A stretch of 64,000 nucleotides of DNA from Pseudomonas sp. JQ170C (lineage in GTDB: Bacteria; Pseudomonadota; Gammaproteobacteria; Pseudomonadales; Pseudomonadaceae), in the NCBI RefSeq assembly GCF_035581345.1, contig NZ_CP141608.1:5858501-5922500 (forward strand), read 5' to 3'. Every line of letters begins with the position of its first letter. The stretch's first letter is position 1. A program made the translations under genes and the position numbers. The notes below the pieces were generated by a model. That model saw only the letters and a list, made by a program, of their open reading frames with translations, was not told the DNA's origin and ran no database searches. Positions 45,622 to 55,419 of the stretch are shown here, one piece after another.

Positions 45622-47061
45622 ATGGATTACCACAGCCCCTACTTCTTCGGTTACCTCATCGGTGCCCTTCACCTGCTCGGGGCCATCGCCGCCACCCATG
45701 CGGTGCTCACCGTACGCACCGCTCAGGGCGCCATTGCCTGGGCCCTGTCGCTGCTGTTCATTCCCTACTTCACTTTGATCCCCTACCTGGTGTTTGGCAG
45801 CCGGACCTTCGATGCCTACATCAAGGCACGCCGCCAGGCCAACCGCGAAATGCATGTGGCCATGGCCGACCTCAACTGGCGGCCCTGGGTCGAAGAAGCG
45901 CTCGCCGCGCGCAATTCAGAATCCTATGGGGCGTTGCGGGCCATGCCCAAGCTTGGGCGAATGCCGTGCCTGGCCAACAACCAGGTGCGCTTGCTGATCG
46001 ATGGCAAGGCCACCTTCGATGCCATCTTCGCGGCCATCGCCCAAGCCCGCGACACCGTGCTGGTTCAGTTCTTCATCATTCATGACGACACCCTGGGGCG
46101 AGCCCTTCAAACCCTGCTGCTCAAGAAAGCCGCCGAAGGCGTGAAGGTCTATGTGCTGTATGACCGGGTGGGCAGCCATGCCCTGCCCGGCGCCTACAGC
46201 CAGACCCTCCGGGACGGTGGTGTGAATGTGCGTGCCTTCGCCACTCGCCGTGGCTGGTTCAACCGCTTCCAGGTGAATTTTCGCAATCACCGCAAGATCG
46301 TCGTGGTCGATGGGCTGCAGGGCTTTGTCGGCGGACACAACGTGGGCGATGAGTACCTGGGCGGCAAACCGAAGCTCTCCCCATGGCGCGACACCCATGT
46401 GCAGGTCAGCGGCCCGGTGTTGGCCTGCCTGCAGGAGTCGTTTGCCGAAGACTGGTTCTGGGCGGCTCGCCAGTTGCCACCACTGATCCTGCCCGACACC
46501 TATCCCGAGGATGGCGTGCTCTGCCAAGTGCTCGCCAGTGGCCCGGCCGACCCACAGGAAACCTGCTCGCTGTTTTTTGTCGAAGCGATTCACTCAGCCC
46601 GGGAGCGCGTGTGGATCACCAGCCCCTACTTCATTCCCGATGAAGCGGTGTTTGCTGCCCTGCGCCTGGCGGTATTGCGAGGCGTGGATGTGCGCATCCT
46701 CCTGCCGTCGCGTGCCGACCACCGCATCGTCTACGCAGCCTCCAGCCTGTTCGCTTTCGAGGCCGTGCGCGCCGGGGTGAGGATGTTCCGCTACGGGCCA
46801 GGCTTCCTGCATCAGAAGGTGGTACTGATCGACAATGAGATCAGCGCCATCGGCAGCGCCAACCTGGACAACCGCTCCTTCCGCCTGAACTTTGAAGTGA
46901 TGCTGTTGACCGTCGACCGCGCCTTCGCCGACCAGGTCGAAACCATGCTCATGCACGACTTCGACCTGGCCCGGGAGATCACCGCCGAAGACAGCGAGGA
47001 CACCCATCGCCTGCAACAGCTAGGCATGCGCATCGCCCGGCTGATCTCACCGATTCTCTGA
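45622..47061 (+). CDS. clsA: Cardiolipin synthase A
   Basis: A 479-residue inner-membrane phospholipase D-family enzyme that joins two phosphatidylglycerol molecules into cardiolipin and glycerol. Two N-terminal membrane segments ([17 protein letters not shown] and [21 protein letters not shown]) precede two HKD motifs: HRKIVVVDG near 222 and [20 protein letters not shown] near 396. ATG 45622 has GCAGGA upstream; ATG 45616 adds two residues. Confidence 0.95.
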   Translation: MDYHSPYFFGYLIGALHLLGAIAATHAVLTVRTAQGAIAWALSLLFIPYFTLIPYLVFGSRTFDAYIKARRQANREMHVAMADLNWRPWVEEALAARNSESYGALRAMPKLGRMPCLANNQVRLLIDGKATFDAIFAAIAQARDTVLVQFFIIHDDTLGRALQTLLLKKAAEGVKVYVLYDRVGSHALPGAYSQTLRDGGVNVRAFATRRGWFNRFQVNFRNHRKIVVVDGLQGFVGGHNVGDEYLGGKPKLSPWRDTHVQVSGPVLACLQESFAEDWFWAARQLPPLILPDTYPEDGVLCQVLASGPADPQETCSLFFVEAIHSARERVWITSPYFIPDEAVFAALRLAVLRGVDVRILLPSRADHRIVYAASSLFAFEAVRAGVRMFRYGPGFLHQKVVLIDNEISAIGSANLDNRSFRLNFEVMLLTVDRAFADQVETMLMHDFDLAREITAEDSEDTHRLQQLGMRIARLISPIL

Positions 47062-47065
47062 GCGC

Positions 47066-48250
47066 TTAGCGGTACAGATCCTCGCGGGTCAGCGGCAGGT
47101 CATGATGGCCGTCGGCAAAAGGTTTGACCGCGAGGATCTGGTGCAGGTTGATCCACCCCTTGCTGAAGGCATAGGAGCAGCCGGCCAGGTACAGGCGCCA
47201 GATTCGCAAGGCCTTCTCCGGCACCATCGTCGAGGCTTTTTCCAGCTGGCTTTCCAGGCGGTCGCTCCAGTGCTGCAGCGTGCGTGCATAGTGCAGGCGC
47301 AAGCTCTCGACATCGACCACCTCAAGCCCGGCCTGGCTGATGGCGGCCGAGATCATCGACAAGTGCGGAAGCTCGCCATGGGGAAAGACGTAACGCCCAA
47401 TGAAGCTTCCCGCCCCCCGCCCTACCGGACGCCCATCCACATGCTTGGCGGTGATGCCGTGGTTCATCACCAGGCCACCTTCGCGTACCGCGCCGAACAG
47501 GTGCTGGCAGTACAACGCCAGGTTGGCGTGGCCGACGTGCTCGAACATGCCGACGCTCACGACCTTGTCGAACCGACCATCCTGGGGAATGTCCCGATAG
47601 TCGAGGATCTGCAGGTCCACCTTGTCCTTCAGGCCTTCGGCCTTGACCCGCGCCCTGCCCAACTTGAGCTGCTCCTTGCTCAGGGTGATGCCCAGCACCT
47701 TGGCTCCAAACTCGCGGGCGGCAAAGCGTGACAACCCACCCCAACCGCAGCCGACATCGAGCAAGTACTCACCCGGCTGCAGGCGCAGCTTGCGGCACAG
47801 GTGCTCGAACTTGTTCTGCTGAGCTTGCTCCAGGGTGTCCAGGTCGGTTTTGAAATAGGCACAGGAATAGGCCATGTCCTTGTCCAGCCATAGCTGGTAG
47901 AAATCGTTGGACAGGTCGTAGTGATAGGAGATCGCCGACGCATCGGTGGCCTTGTCATGCTCGCGGCGTACCGGTTGATCGTCGACTACATCCTTGAGCA
48001 ATGCTTCACTGAGTTCGTCGCAAACCCGGATCACCTCACCGATGGTGCCCTCCAACTCCAACTTGCCCTCGACGAAGGCGGCGCCTAGTTCGTCCAGGCT
48101 CGGATGGGTCAGTTGGGTAATCAGTTGCGGGTCCTTGACCAGAATAGTGACCTGCGGCTGGGGGCCCAGATCGTATTCATGGCCATCCCACAGCTTCAGG
48201 CGCAGGGGCAGTTGCAGGCTTTGCAGAACCAGTGGAAGTTGCGCAAGCAT
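47066..48250 (-). CDS. cfa: Cyclopropane-fatty-acyl-phospholipid synthase
   Basis: A 394-residue methyltransferase that adds a methylene from S-adenosylmethionine to double bonds of membrane phospholipids, mostly in stationary phase. YHYDLSNDFYQLWLDKDMAYSCAYF and LLDVGCGWGGLSRFAAREFGAKV (SAM loop) are typical, followed by SVGMFEHVG with the active-site glutamate. The start at 48250 gives MLAQLPLVLQSLQLPL; an upstream ATG at 48301 is less likely. It ends 4 bp from the convergent clsA stop. Confidence 0.94.
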   Translation of the reverse strand: MLAQLPLVLQSLQLPLRLKLWDGHEYDLGPQPQVTILVKDPQLITQLTHPSLDELGAAFVEGKLELEGTIGEVIRVCDELSEALLKDVVDDQPVRREHDKATDASAISYHYDLSNDFYQLWLDKDMAYSCAYFKTDLDTLEQAQQNKFEHLCRKLRLQPGEYLLDVGCGWGGLSRFAAREFGAKVLGITLSKEQLKLGRARVKAEGLKDKVDLQILDYRDIPQDGRFDKVVSVGMFEHVGHANLALYCQHLFGAVREGGLVMNHGITAKHVDGRPVGRGAGSFIGRYVFPHGELPHLSMISAAISQAGLEVVDVESLRLHYARTLQHWSDRLESQLEKASTMVPEKALRIWRLYLAGCSYAFSKGWINLHQILAVKPFADGHHDLPLTREDLYR

Positions 48251-48378
48251 GAAATGAACCCTCCTTTTTTCTTCGGACGTCACCGCAGAAGGGTAGTTCA
48301 TACTTTGTAATTTTCAGCCTATCGCGACCATAGTCTGAAACTGTCACGCCCATTCCAGACCCTCGGGCGGCGCGATAA

Positions 48379-48390
48379 ATTGTATACAAT
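48379..48390. promoter_or_regulatory. Perfect palindrome upstream of lpd (GntR-type operator)
   Basis: ATTGTATACAAT is a 12-bp perfect dyad, the sequence recognised by several FadR-type GntR regulators of organic-acid genes. It lies 60 bp before lpd and in the same gap as the cfa promoter. No GntR gene is nearby. Confidence 0.5.
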
Positions 48391-48449
48391 CACTCGCCCG
48401 GCAGACTAATCTTGGCGCCATTGTCGATTCTTCATCCTGGAGTACAACA

Positions 48450-49850
48450 ATGAAAACCTATGATGTGGTGATCATCGGCGGCGGCCCCGGCGGCTACAAC
48501 GCCGCTATTCGTGCCGGCCAGCTGGGCTTGAGCGTGGCCTGCGTGGAAGGACGCTCAACCCTTGGTGGCACCTGCTTGAACGTTGGCTGCATGCCGTCCA
48601 AGGCACTGCTGCATGCCTCGGAGCTGTACGAAGCGGCAGTGGGCAGCGAGTTCGCCAACCTGGGCATCGAGGTCAAGCCGACCCTGAATCTGGCCCAGAT
48701 GATGAAACAGAAAGACGAAAGCGTTACCGGCCTGACCAAGGGAATCGAGTTCCTGTTCCGCAAGAACAAGGTCGACTGGATCAAGGGCTGGGGCCAGCTG
48801 GCAGGCCCTGGCCGGGTCAATGTCAGTGCCGAAGACGGCAGTGTCACTGAGCTGCAAGCCAAGGACATCGTCATCGCTACCGGTTCCGAGCCGACCCCGT
48901 TGCCGGGCGTGACCATCGACAACCAGCGCATCATCGACTCCACCGGCGCCCTTTCGCTGCCGGGCGTACCCAAGCACCTGGTGGTGATCGGCGCCGGTGT
49001 GATCGGTCTGGAGCTGGGTTCGGTATGGCGTCGGCTCGGTAGCCAGGTCACCGTTATCGAATACCTGGACCGCATCTGCCCAGGTACCGATGAAGAAACC
49101 GCCAAGACGCTGCAGCGCTCGCTCGCCAAGCAAGGCATCACCTTCAAGCTGGGCAGCAAGGTGACCCAGGCCAGCGCCTCGGCGGATGCCGTCAGCCTGA
49201 CCCTTGAGCCTGCCGCCGGTGGCGCTAGCGAAAGCCTGGACGCCGACTACGTACTGGTCGCCATCGGCCGCCGGCCATACACCAAGGGCCTGGGCCTGGA
49301 AAGCGTCGGCCTGGAAACCGACAAACGCGGCATGCTTGCCAACGAGCATCACCGCACCGCCGTACCGGGCATCTGGGTCATCGGCGACGTCACCTCCGGC
49401 CCGATGCTCGCGCACAAGGCTGAAGACGAAGCGGTTGCCTGCATCGAGCGGATCGCCGGCAAGCCCCATGAGGTCAACTACAACCTGATTCCCGGTGTGA
49501 TCTACACCCGTCCGGAACTGGCCAGTGTCGGCAAGACCGAAGAGCAGCTCAAGGCCGAAGGGCGCGAGTACAAGGTCGGCAAGTTCCCCTTCACCGCCAA
49601 CAGCCGGGCCAAGATCAACCATGAGACCGAAGGCTTCGCCAAGGTCCTGGCCGATGCCAAGACCGACGAAGTACTGGGTGTGCACCTGGTCGGCCCGAGC
49701 GTCAGCGAGATGATCGGCGAGTTCTGCGTGGCCATGGAGTTCTCGGCGTCGGCCGAAGACATCGCCCTGACCTGCCACCCGCACCCGACCCGTTCCGAGG
49801 CCTTGCGCCAGGCGGCAATGAACGTCGAAGGCATGGCCATGCAGATCTGA
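48450..49850 (+). CDS. lpd: Dihydrolipoyl dehydrogenase
   Basis: A 466-residue FAD-dependent disulfide oxidoreductase that reoxidises lipoyl groups of 2-oxoacid dehydrogenase complexes. The FAD loop GGGPGG is at 10-15, the redox disulfide GGTCLNVGCMPSK has Cys 42 and 47, the NAD loop is GAGVIGLELGSVW, and the C-terminal CHPHPTRSEA carries the catalytic His-Glu pair. P. putida has several lpd genes; this one stands alone, away from E1/E2 genes, so its complex is not shown by context. It is the last gene before the benzoate block. Confidence 0.94.
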   Translation: MKTYDVVIIGGGPGGYNAAIRAGQLGLSVACVEGRSTLGGTCLNVGCMPSKALLHASELYEAAVGSEFANLGIEVKPTLNLAQMMKQKDESVTGLTKGIEFLFRKNKVDWIKGWGQLAGPGRVNVSAEDGSVTELQAKDIVIATGSEPTPLPGVTIDNQRIIDSTGALSLPGVPKHLVVIGAGVIGLELGSVWRRLGSQVTVIEYLDRICPGTDEETAKTLQRSLAKQGITFKLGSKVTQASASADAVSLTLEPAAGGASESLDADYVLVAIGRRPYTKGLGLESVGLETDKRGMLANEHHRTAVPGIWVIGDVTSGPMLAHKAEDEAVACIERIAGKPHEVNYNLIPGVIYTRPELASVGKTEEQLKAEGREYKVGKFPFTANSRAKINHETEGFAKVLADAKTDEVLGVHLVGPSVSEMIGEFCVAMEFSASAEDIALTCHPHPTRSEALRQAAMNVEGMAMQI

Positions 49851-49852
49851 CC

Positions 49853-51058
49853 TCAGTCAGTTCGCAGCCCTGCCCTGCTCGCCTGCGGCGCTGGTCGTCG
49901 CAGGTTGAGCAGCACGTGGGCGAACAGGCCGAAGATCAATCCCCAGAATGCCGCCGACAAGCCCATGAATGACATGCCCGAGGCCGTCACCAGAAAGGTG
50001 ATCAGCGCCGCCTCGCGATCATTCGGCACACTCATCGCCCCCGCCAGCGCGCCACCGATGGCGCCGAACAAGGCCAGCCCCGCCAACGCCGCAATCAAGG
50101 CCGCCGGAAAGGCGGTGAACAGCGACACCAGCGTCGCGCCGAACACCCCCAGCACCATGTACAACACCCCACCCGACACCCCGGCCCAATAGCGCTTGCC
50201 TGGATCGTCGTGGGCTTCGCGGCCCGTGCAGATCGCCGCAGTGATCGCCGCCAGGTTCAGGCCATGACAGCCAAAGGGCGCCAGCAGCACACTGGCCAGG
50301 GCATTACTGGAGATGATCGGGCTGGCAGGTGTGCGATAACCGTCATTGCGCAACACGGCAATGCCCGGGACGAACTGCCCGGTCAGCGCCACCATCACCA
50401 ACGGAAGGCTGATGCTCAACACGGCATGCCAGGTGAATGCCGGCATGGTCCACACCGGCGTGGCCAGGCCCGCTACCAGCGCCGAGGTGTTCATCTCACC
50501 ACTGAACACCGCGATACCCACCCCACACACCAGCACCGCCAGAACCGCATAGCGCGGAGCAATACGCTTGAACACCAGGTAGGTGACGAACATGGCCAGC
50601 ACCAGCACCGGCTGCGATTTCAGCGAGACGAATAACCCGGTACCGAAGCTGAACAGAATGCCTGCCAGCATGGCCGCGGAAATGGCCGGTGGCAGCTTGC
50701 CGACAATACGGTCGAACGCACCGGAAACGCCCACCAGCAAGATCACCAGGTTGGCGACGATATAGGCTCCCACCGCCTCGGCGAAGGCAATGTCCGGCAG
50801 CAACGCCACCAACAACGCCGAGCCCGGGGCAGACCAGGCAATCACCACCGGCACCTTGAAGCGCAGGCTGAGCACCACGCCCAACACGCCACTGCCGATG
50901 GAGATGGCCCACACCCACGAAGACAATTCGGCCGCCGACAACTGTGCGCTGTGGGCGGCCTGGAAAATGATCACCAAGGGGCCTGCATAAGAAATCAGCG
51001 TGGCAATGAAGCCGGCGACCAAGGCGGAAAGGGAGAAGTCCTGGATTATTGTTTTCAT
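49853..51058 (-). CDS. benE: Benzoate membrane transporter BenE
   Basis: A 401-residue protein with 11-12 membrane segments of the BenE family (benzoate:H+ symport). PVVIAWSAPGSALLVA and the later GCHGLNLAAITAAICTG are the conserved signature regions. It would import benzoate across the inner membrane. It is the last minus-strand gene of the ben-cat block, 83 bp after catA with a REP element between, so it may be less tightly coexpressed. BenK at 59.8 kb is a second, unrelated benzoate carrier. Its stop lies 2 bp from the convergent lpd stop. Confidence 0.9.
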   Translation of the reverse strand: MKTIIQDFSLSALVAGFIATLISYAGPLVIIFQAAHSAQLSAAELSSWVWAISIGSGVLGVVLSLRFKVPVVIAWSAPGSALLVALLPDIAFAEAVGAYIVANLVILLVGVSGAFDRIVGKLPPAISAAMLAGILFSFGTGLFVSLKSQPVLVLAMFVTYLVFKRIAPRYAVLAVLVCGVGIAVFSGEMNTSALVAGLATPVWTMPAFTWHAVLSISLPLVMVALTGQFVPGIAVLRNDGYRTPASPIISSNALASVLLAPFGCHGLNLAAITAAICTGREAHDDPGKRYWAGVSGGVLYMVLGVFGATLVSLFTAFPAALIAALAGLALFGAIGGALAGAMSVPNDREAALITFLVTASGMSFMGLSAAFWGLIFGLFAHVLLNLRRPAPQASRAGLRTD

Positions 51059-51077
51059 TGACCGTCCTTAACGAGCA

Positions 51078-51124
51078 TCGCGGGACAACCCCGCTCCTAC
51101 CGTAGGAGCGGGCTTGCCCCGCGA
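51078..51124. repeat. REP palindrome between catA and benE
   Basis: TCGCGGGACAACCCCGCTCC and GGAGCGGGCTTGCCCCGCGA are complementary with two mismatches. Main REP type. Confidence 0.85.
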
Positions 51125-51141
51125 CGGATTCAACCCGGATA

Positions 51142-52074
51142 TCAGGCGTCCTGCAATGCCCGCGGCCGCTTGCTGCGCGCTTCACTCGCAGGCTTGGGTG
51201 CACTGAGCAACTGGAAGTCAAAATCCATCTCGGCAAAGCGCCCTTCCACACCCCGGGCATCGTCGGCGCCCGCATCCTCGACGAAGCGCAGCTCACCGAT
51301 CAAGCCGTCACGGGTGGCATAGGCAAAGTCATCCCACAGGTACTCATCACCCGCCAGGTTGATCTGGGTGGTCAGGTGACGATACCCCGGCGCCGAGATA
51401 AAGAAGTGGATGTGCGCCGGGCGATTGCCGTGACGACCGAGCTGGTTGAGCAGCTCCTGGGTCGGACCGTCTTCAGGGCAGCCATAGCCCGATGGCACGA
51501 TGCTGCGCGCGCGGTAGCGGCCTTCGGCATCGGTGACGATGCGCCGGCGCAGGTTGAAGTCCGACTGCGTGCTGTCGAAGTAGGAGTAGGTGCCCTGGGT
51601 ATTGGCATGCCACAGGTCCACCACCGCACCCGCCACCGGCTGACCCTGCTCGTCCAGCACACGGCCCTGGAGGAACATCACCGTACCTGGGTCCAGGCCA
51701 TCGTCCATGCGTACCTCGCCTTCGGCCATCGGGGCGCCCGCCACATACAGCGGGCCTTCGATGGTGCGCGGAGTGCCGCCGCTGATGCCGGCCTCGGCAT
51801 CCTGGGCGTCCAGTTGCAGGTCCAGGTAGTGTTCCACACCCAGCCCGGCGACCAGCAATCCGGCCTCCTGGCGGCTGCCCAGGCGGTTGAGGTAATCCAC
51901 GGCCTTCCAGAACTCATCGGGGGTCACTTGCAGGTCTTCGATGATGCGCGCCACATCGTTGACGATGCGGTTGGTCAGCAGCTTCAGGCGTGGGCTGCCC
52001 AGGTCATTGTTCAGGCCACTGACTTCTTCAAAGAACTTCTGGACATCGGCAGTGTGGGCAATTTTCACGGTCAT
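51142..52074 (-). CDS. catA: Catechol 1,2-dioxygenase
   Basis: A 310-residue intradiol dioxygenase that cleaves catechol to cis,cis-muconate using non-haem Fe(III). The N-terminal helical linker (1-100) is followed by the catalytic barrel. Iron ligands are a Tyr in GTYSYFD (about 163), Tyr197 in SGYGCP, and His221/His223 in RPAHIHFFIS. It follows catC after 38 bp. The leader carries AACAACAA (52097-52090), a possible Hfq/Crc site. Confidence 0.96.
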   Translation of the reverse strand: MTVKIAHTADVQKFFEEVSGLNNDLGSPRLKLLTNRIVNDVARIIEDLQVTPDEFWKAVDYLNRLGSRQEAGLLVAGLGVEHYLDLQLDAQDAEAGISGGTPRTIEGPLYVAGAPMAEGEVRMDDGLDPGTVMFLQGRVLDEQGQPVAGAVVDLWHANTQGTYSYFDSTQSDFNLRRRIVTDAEGRYRARSIVPSGYGCPEDGPTQELLNQLGRHGNRPAHIHFFISAPGYRHLTTQINLAGDEYLWDDFAYATRDGLIGELRFVEDAGADDARGVEGRFAEMDFDFQLLSAPKPASEARSKRPRALQDA

Positions 52075-52089
52075 GACAGGTACCTCGAA

Positions 52090-52097
52090 TTGTTGTT
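52090..52097 (-). promoter_or_regulatory. Crc/Hfq-type motif before catA
   Basis: AACAACAA lies 16 nt upstream of the catA start in the mRNA. It matches AAnAAnAA exactly. Confidence 0.55.
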
Positions 52098-52112
52098 ATC
52101 GGCGTTTGGCGT

Positions 52113-52403
52113 TCAGCGGTCGTCGCTGTGGATCGATGACGGGTGACGACACAGGCCATCGACTTCGATGTCCATGTAAGGGAACAGCGGCAGCTGCATC
52201 AGGGTGTCGTGCAGCGCCTCGACGCTGGGCAGGTCGAACACGCTGTAGTTGGCGTAGTGGCCGGCGATACGCCACAGATGGCGCCAGGCGCCTTCGCGCT
52301 GCAGGCGCTGGGCCAGTTCCTTCTCGTCGGCTTTTAGCTGCGCGGCTTTGGCCGGGTCCATGTCCAGGGGCAGGTTCACGGTCATTTTCACGTGGAACAA
52401 CAT
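52113..52403 (-). CDS. catC: Muconolactone delta-isomerase
   Basis: A 96-residue enzyme that converts muconolactone to beta-ketoadipate enol-lactone. MLFHVKMTVNLPLDMDPAKA and LWRIAGHYANYSVFDLPSVEALH are characteristic of CatC, a small ferredoxin-like fold that forms a decamer. It follows catB after 11 bp. The next enzyme, the enol-lactone hydrolase (pcaD), is not in the window. Confidence 0.96.
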   Translation of the reverse strand: MLFHVKMTVNLPLDMDPAKAAQLKADEKELAQRLQREGAWRHLWRIAGHYANYSVFDLPSVEALHDTLMQLPLFPYMDIEVDGLCRHPSSIHSDDR

Positions 52404-52414
52404 GGCATCTCTCC

Positions 52415-53536
52415 TTACGTGCGGCTGAAGAACGCCAGGCGCTCTTCGTCCAGGGTCAGGCCAAGGCCCGGGGTGCGGGGTACGTGCAGGGCAAAGTCGC
52501 GGTACACCGGCGCTTCGATCACGATCTCTTCGGTCAGCAGCAGCGGGCCGAACAGTTCGGTGTGCCAGGTCAGCTGATTGAGGGTGACGAAGGCATGGGC
52601 AGCGGCCAGGGTGCCGATCGAGCCTTCGAGCATGGTCCCGCCGTACAGGGCGATACCGGCCGCTTCCGCGATCTGTGCCGTGCGCAGCACTGCACGGGGG
52701 CCGCCGTTCTTGGCGATCTTCAGGGCGAAGATGCTGGCGGCGCCGTCGGCGGCCAGGCTGAAGGCGTCCTCGACGCTTTCGATGGATTCATCGGCCATGA
52801 TCGGTGCCGGGCTGCGTTGGTTCAGGCGAATCTGCCCGGCGCGGTTGATGCGCGAGATCGGCTGCTCGATCAGGTCGATCCCGTTGTCACCCAGCACCTG
52901 GCAAGCGCGGATCGCCTGAGACTCGTCCCAATACTGATTGACGTCGACCCGCACACTGGCGCGCTCGCCCAGGGCACGTTTGATGGCGATGACATGCTTG
53001 AGGTCGTGGGCGACGTCGTTGGCGCCGATCTTCAACTTGAAGATGCGGTGGCGGCGAAGGTCGAGCATCTGCTCGGCCTCGGCGATGTCCCGGTCGGTAT
53101 CGCCGCTGGCCAGGGTCCAGGCCACTTCCAGGCTGTCGCGCACGCGCCCGCCCAGCAATTCGCTGACCGCCAGGCCCAGGCGTTTGCCCTGGGCATCGAG
53201 CAAGGCGCTTTCGATGCCGGAGCGGGCGAAGGTGTTGCCTTTGATCACCTTGTCCAGGCGCTGCATGGCGGCATTGATGTTGCTGGCGTCCTGGCCGATC
53301 AGCAGCGGTGCAAAGTAACTGTCGATGTTTTGCTTGATGCTTTCCGGGCTTTCGTTGCCATAGGCCAGACCGCCGATGGTGGTGGCCTCGCCCAGGCCTT
53401 CGATGCCGTCGGAGCAGTGCAGGCGGATGATCACCAGCGTCTGCTTCTGCATGGTGTGCATCGCCAGTTTGTGCGGGCGTATGGTGGGCAAATCGACGAT
53501 CAGGGTCGAGATGCGTTCAATCAAGGGATGGCTCAT
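52415..53536 (-). CDS. catB: Muconate cycloisomerase
   Basis: A 373-residue enolase-superfamily enzyme that lactonises cis,cis-muconate to muconolactone. The catalytic lysine pair is in FKLKIGAND, and Mn ligands are in RVDVNQYWDE, LIEQPI and MADESIE. ATG 53536 gives MSHPLIERISTLIVDLP. It starts 20 bp after benD, so catBCA reads on from the benABCD transcript, unlike the usual arrangement with its own divergent catR. Confidence 0.95.
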   Translation of the reverse strand: MSHPLIERISTLIVDLPTIRPHKLAMHTMQKQTLVIIRLHCSDGIEGLGEATTIGGLAYGNESPESIKQNIDSYFAPLLIGQDASNINAAMQRLDKVIKGNTFARSGIESALLDAQGKRLGLAVSELLGGRVRDSLEVAWTLASGDTDRDIAEAEQMLDLRRHRIFKLKIGANDVAHDLKHVIAIKRALGERASVRVDVNQYWDESQAIRACQVLGDNGIDLIEQPISRINRAGQIRLNQRSPAPIMADESIESVEDAFSLAADGAASIFALKIAKNGGPRAVLRTAQIAEAAGIALYGGTMLEGSIGTLAAAHAFVTLNQLTWHTELFGPLLLTEEIVIEAPVYRDFALHVPRTPGLGLTLDEERLAFFSRT

Positions 53537-53556
53537 CAAGGGTTCTCCAGGAGCGC

Positions 53557-54318
53557 TCAACCGAGGTCGCCACCGCCGACAGGCAGTACCGTGCCGGTGA
53601 TGTAGGAGGCCTCGTCGGAGGCCAGGAAGAGGATCGCGCCAACCTGCTCGTCGAGGTTGCCGTAGCGTTTCATCAGGCTGCTGTCGAGCGTCTGGTCGAC
53701 GATCTGCTGGTACCAGACTTTCTCTTCGGTGCTCTGCTCGGCACTGTTGCGCGGCACGCGCCGTGGCGGCGCCTCAGTGCCGCCTGGCGCGGTGGCGTTC
53801 ACACGCACACCGCGGCCAGCGGTCTCGAATGCCAGGCAAGCGGTCAGTGCATTCACACCGCCCTTGGCTGCGCCATAGGGCACGCGGTTGATACTGCGAG
53901 TGGCAATCGAGGACACGTTGACGATGGCGCCGCTGCCCTGTTCCAGCATGTAGGGCAGCGCCGCATGACAGCACCACAAGGTGGGGAACAGCGAACGACG
54001 TACTTCAGCCTCGATCTGCGCCGCCTCGTAGTGCTCGAAGGGCTTGGCCCAGATGGTGCCTCCCACGTTGTTGACCAGCACATCAAGCCGGCCGAACCGC
54101 TCCACCGCTGCCGCCATTACCCGGCTGCACTCGCTGTGCTGCTCAAGGTCGGCGGTCAGGCTCAGTACACCTTCGCCTTGCAGCTCGTGAACCAGCTCCG
54201 AGCGGTCCACCGCCACCAGGGTCGCGCCTTCCTCGAGCATGCGCTCGCACAAACGACGGCCGATGCCCTGCGCCGCGCCGGTAACCAGCGCGACCTTGTT
54301 GTCGAATCTGTTGTTCAT
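53557..54318 (-). CDS. benD: Benzoate cis-diol dehydrogenase
   Basis: A 253-residue short-chain dehydrogenase. It oxidises and decarboxylates 1,6-dihydroxycyclohexa-2,4-diene-1-carboxylate to catechol with NAD+. The cofactor loop TGAAQGIG is at 13-20, NNVGG at 83-87, the catalytic Ser in NVSS near 136, and Tyr148 with Lys152 in YGAAK. It lies 65 bp after benC. ATG 54318 gives standard SDR length. Confidence 0.95.
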   Translation of the reverse strand: MNNRFDNKVALVTGAAQGIGRRLCERMLEEGATLVAVDRSELVHELQGEGVLSLTADLEQHSECSRVMAAAVERFGRLDVLVNNVGGTIWAKPFEHYEAAQIEAEVRRSLFPTLWCCHAALPYMLEQGSGAIVNVSSIATRSINRVPYGAAKGGVNALTACLAFETAGRGVRVNATAPGGTEAPPRRVPRNSAEQSTEEKVWYQQIVDQTLDSSLMKRYGNLDEQVGAILFLASDEASYITGTVLPVGGGDLG

Positions 54319-54383
54319 GACAACCTCGAATAAAAAAGGGACCGACCGTACCCGCACGATGCGCCCGGCCCCACAAAACGGGT

Positions 54384-55394
54384 TCAGGCAGCGGCGGCGG
54401 CGAATTTTTCGTAGTAGAAGTTCGCCGGGGTGATGCCCTGTTCGCGGATGTACTGGCTGACCGCCTCGACCATCGGCGGTGGACCGCACAGGTAGACATC
54501 GACATCGCCGTCGTTGAGGTGGCGTGGCTCGATGTGCTGGGTGACATAACCCTTGAGCGGGTGCTGGCTCTCGGGGTTGGCTACGCAGGCGCCGAAGCTG
54601 AAGTTGGGAATACGCTCGGCGAAGGACTGCAGACGATCGAGCTCGACCAGGTCGAAGTCGTTGGTCACGCCATAGATCAGGTGCAGCGGATGCTCACTGC
54701 CTTCTTCGGCGATCTTCTCCAGCATCGCGGTGAACGGCGCCAGCCCCGTGCCTCCGGCCAGCAGCAACAACGGCCGACGGATTTCGCGCAGGTAGAAACT
54801 GCCCAAAGGCCCCGCCAGGGTCATGCTGTCGCCGGCCTTGGCAAGGCCGGTAAGAAAGCTGCTCATCAAGCCGCCCGGCACATTGCGGATCAGGAAGCTG
54901 ACTTCACCGTCCTTCTGCAGCGAGCTGAAGGAATAGGCGCGGGTCTGCTCGCTGCCCGGTACGCCCAGGTTGACGTACTGCCCCGGCAGGAAGGCCAGGC
55001 GACTCAGCGCCTCGCCCTTGATCGACAAGGCAATGGTGCTGTCCGAGAGTTGGCGCACCGCGCTGATGCTGGCCTGGTAGTTGGACTGTTCGGTCTTGCA
55101 CACCTGGGACGATGCCGGTATCCGCACCACGCAATCGCTTTGCGCACGCATCTGGCAAGTGAGCACATACCCCTGCTCGGCTTCTTCCTCGCTCAAGGCG
55201 TCTTCGATGTATTCCTGGCCCAGGTCGTAGCGACCGGCCTCGGCGAAGCATTTACAGGTACCGCAGGCGCCGTCACGGCAGTCCAGCGGGATATTGATGC
55301 CCTGGCGGTAAGCGGCATCGGCCACGGTTTCGTCAGTGGTGGCGTCGATGAAACGGGTGACCCCGTCCTCGAAATTCAAGGCGATCTTGTGCAT
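54384..55394 (-). CDS. benC: Benzoate 1,2-dioxygenase reductase
   Basis: A 336-residue electron-transfer subunit. An N-terminal plant-type [2Fe-2S] ferredoxin has Cys39, 44, 47 and 80. An FAD domain (RAYSFSS) and an NADH domain (GTGLAPFTAMLEKIAEEG) follow. It passes electrons from NADH to the BenAB oxygenase. It starts 25 bp after benB. Confidence 0.96.
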   Translation of the reverse strand: MHKIALNFEDGVTRFIDATTDETVADAAYRQGINIPLDCRDGACGTCKCFAEAGRYDLGQEYIEDALSEEEAEQGYVLTCQMRAQSDCVVRIPASSQVCKTEQSNYQASISAVRQLSDSTIALSIKGEALSRLAFLPGQYVNLGVPGSEQTRAYSFSSLQKDGEVSFLIRNVPGGLMSSFLTGLAKAGDSMTLAGPLGSFYLREIRRPLLLLAGGTGLAPFTAMLEKIAEEGSEHPLHLIYGVTNDFDLVELDRLQSFAERIPNFSFGACVANPESQHPLKGYVTQHIEPRHLNDGDVDVYLCGPPPMVEAVSQYIREQGITPANFYYEKFAAAAA

Positions 55395-55419
55395 GGCGCA
55401 CCTCGCAGAAAAGCTGGAT

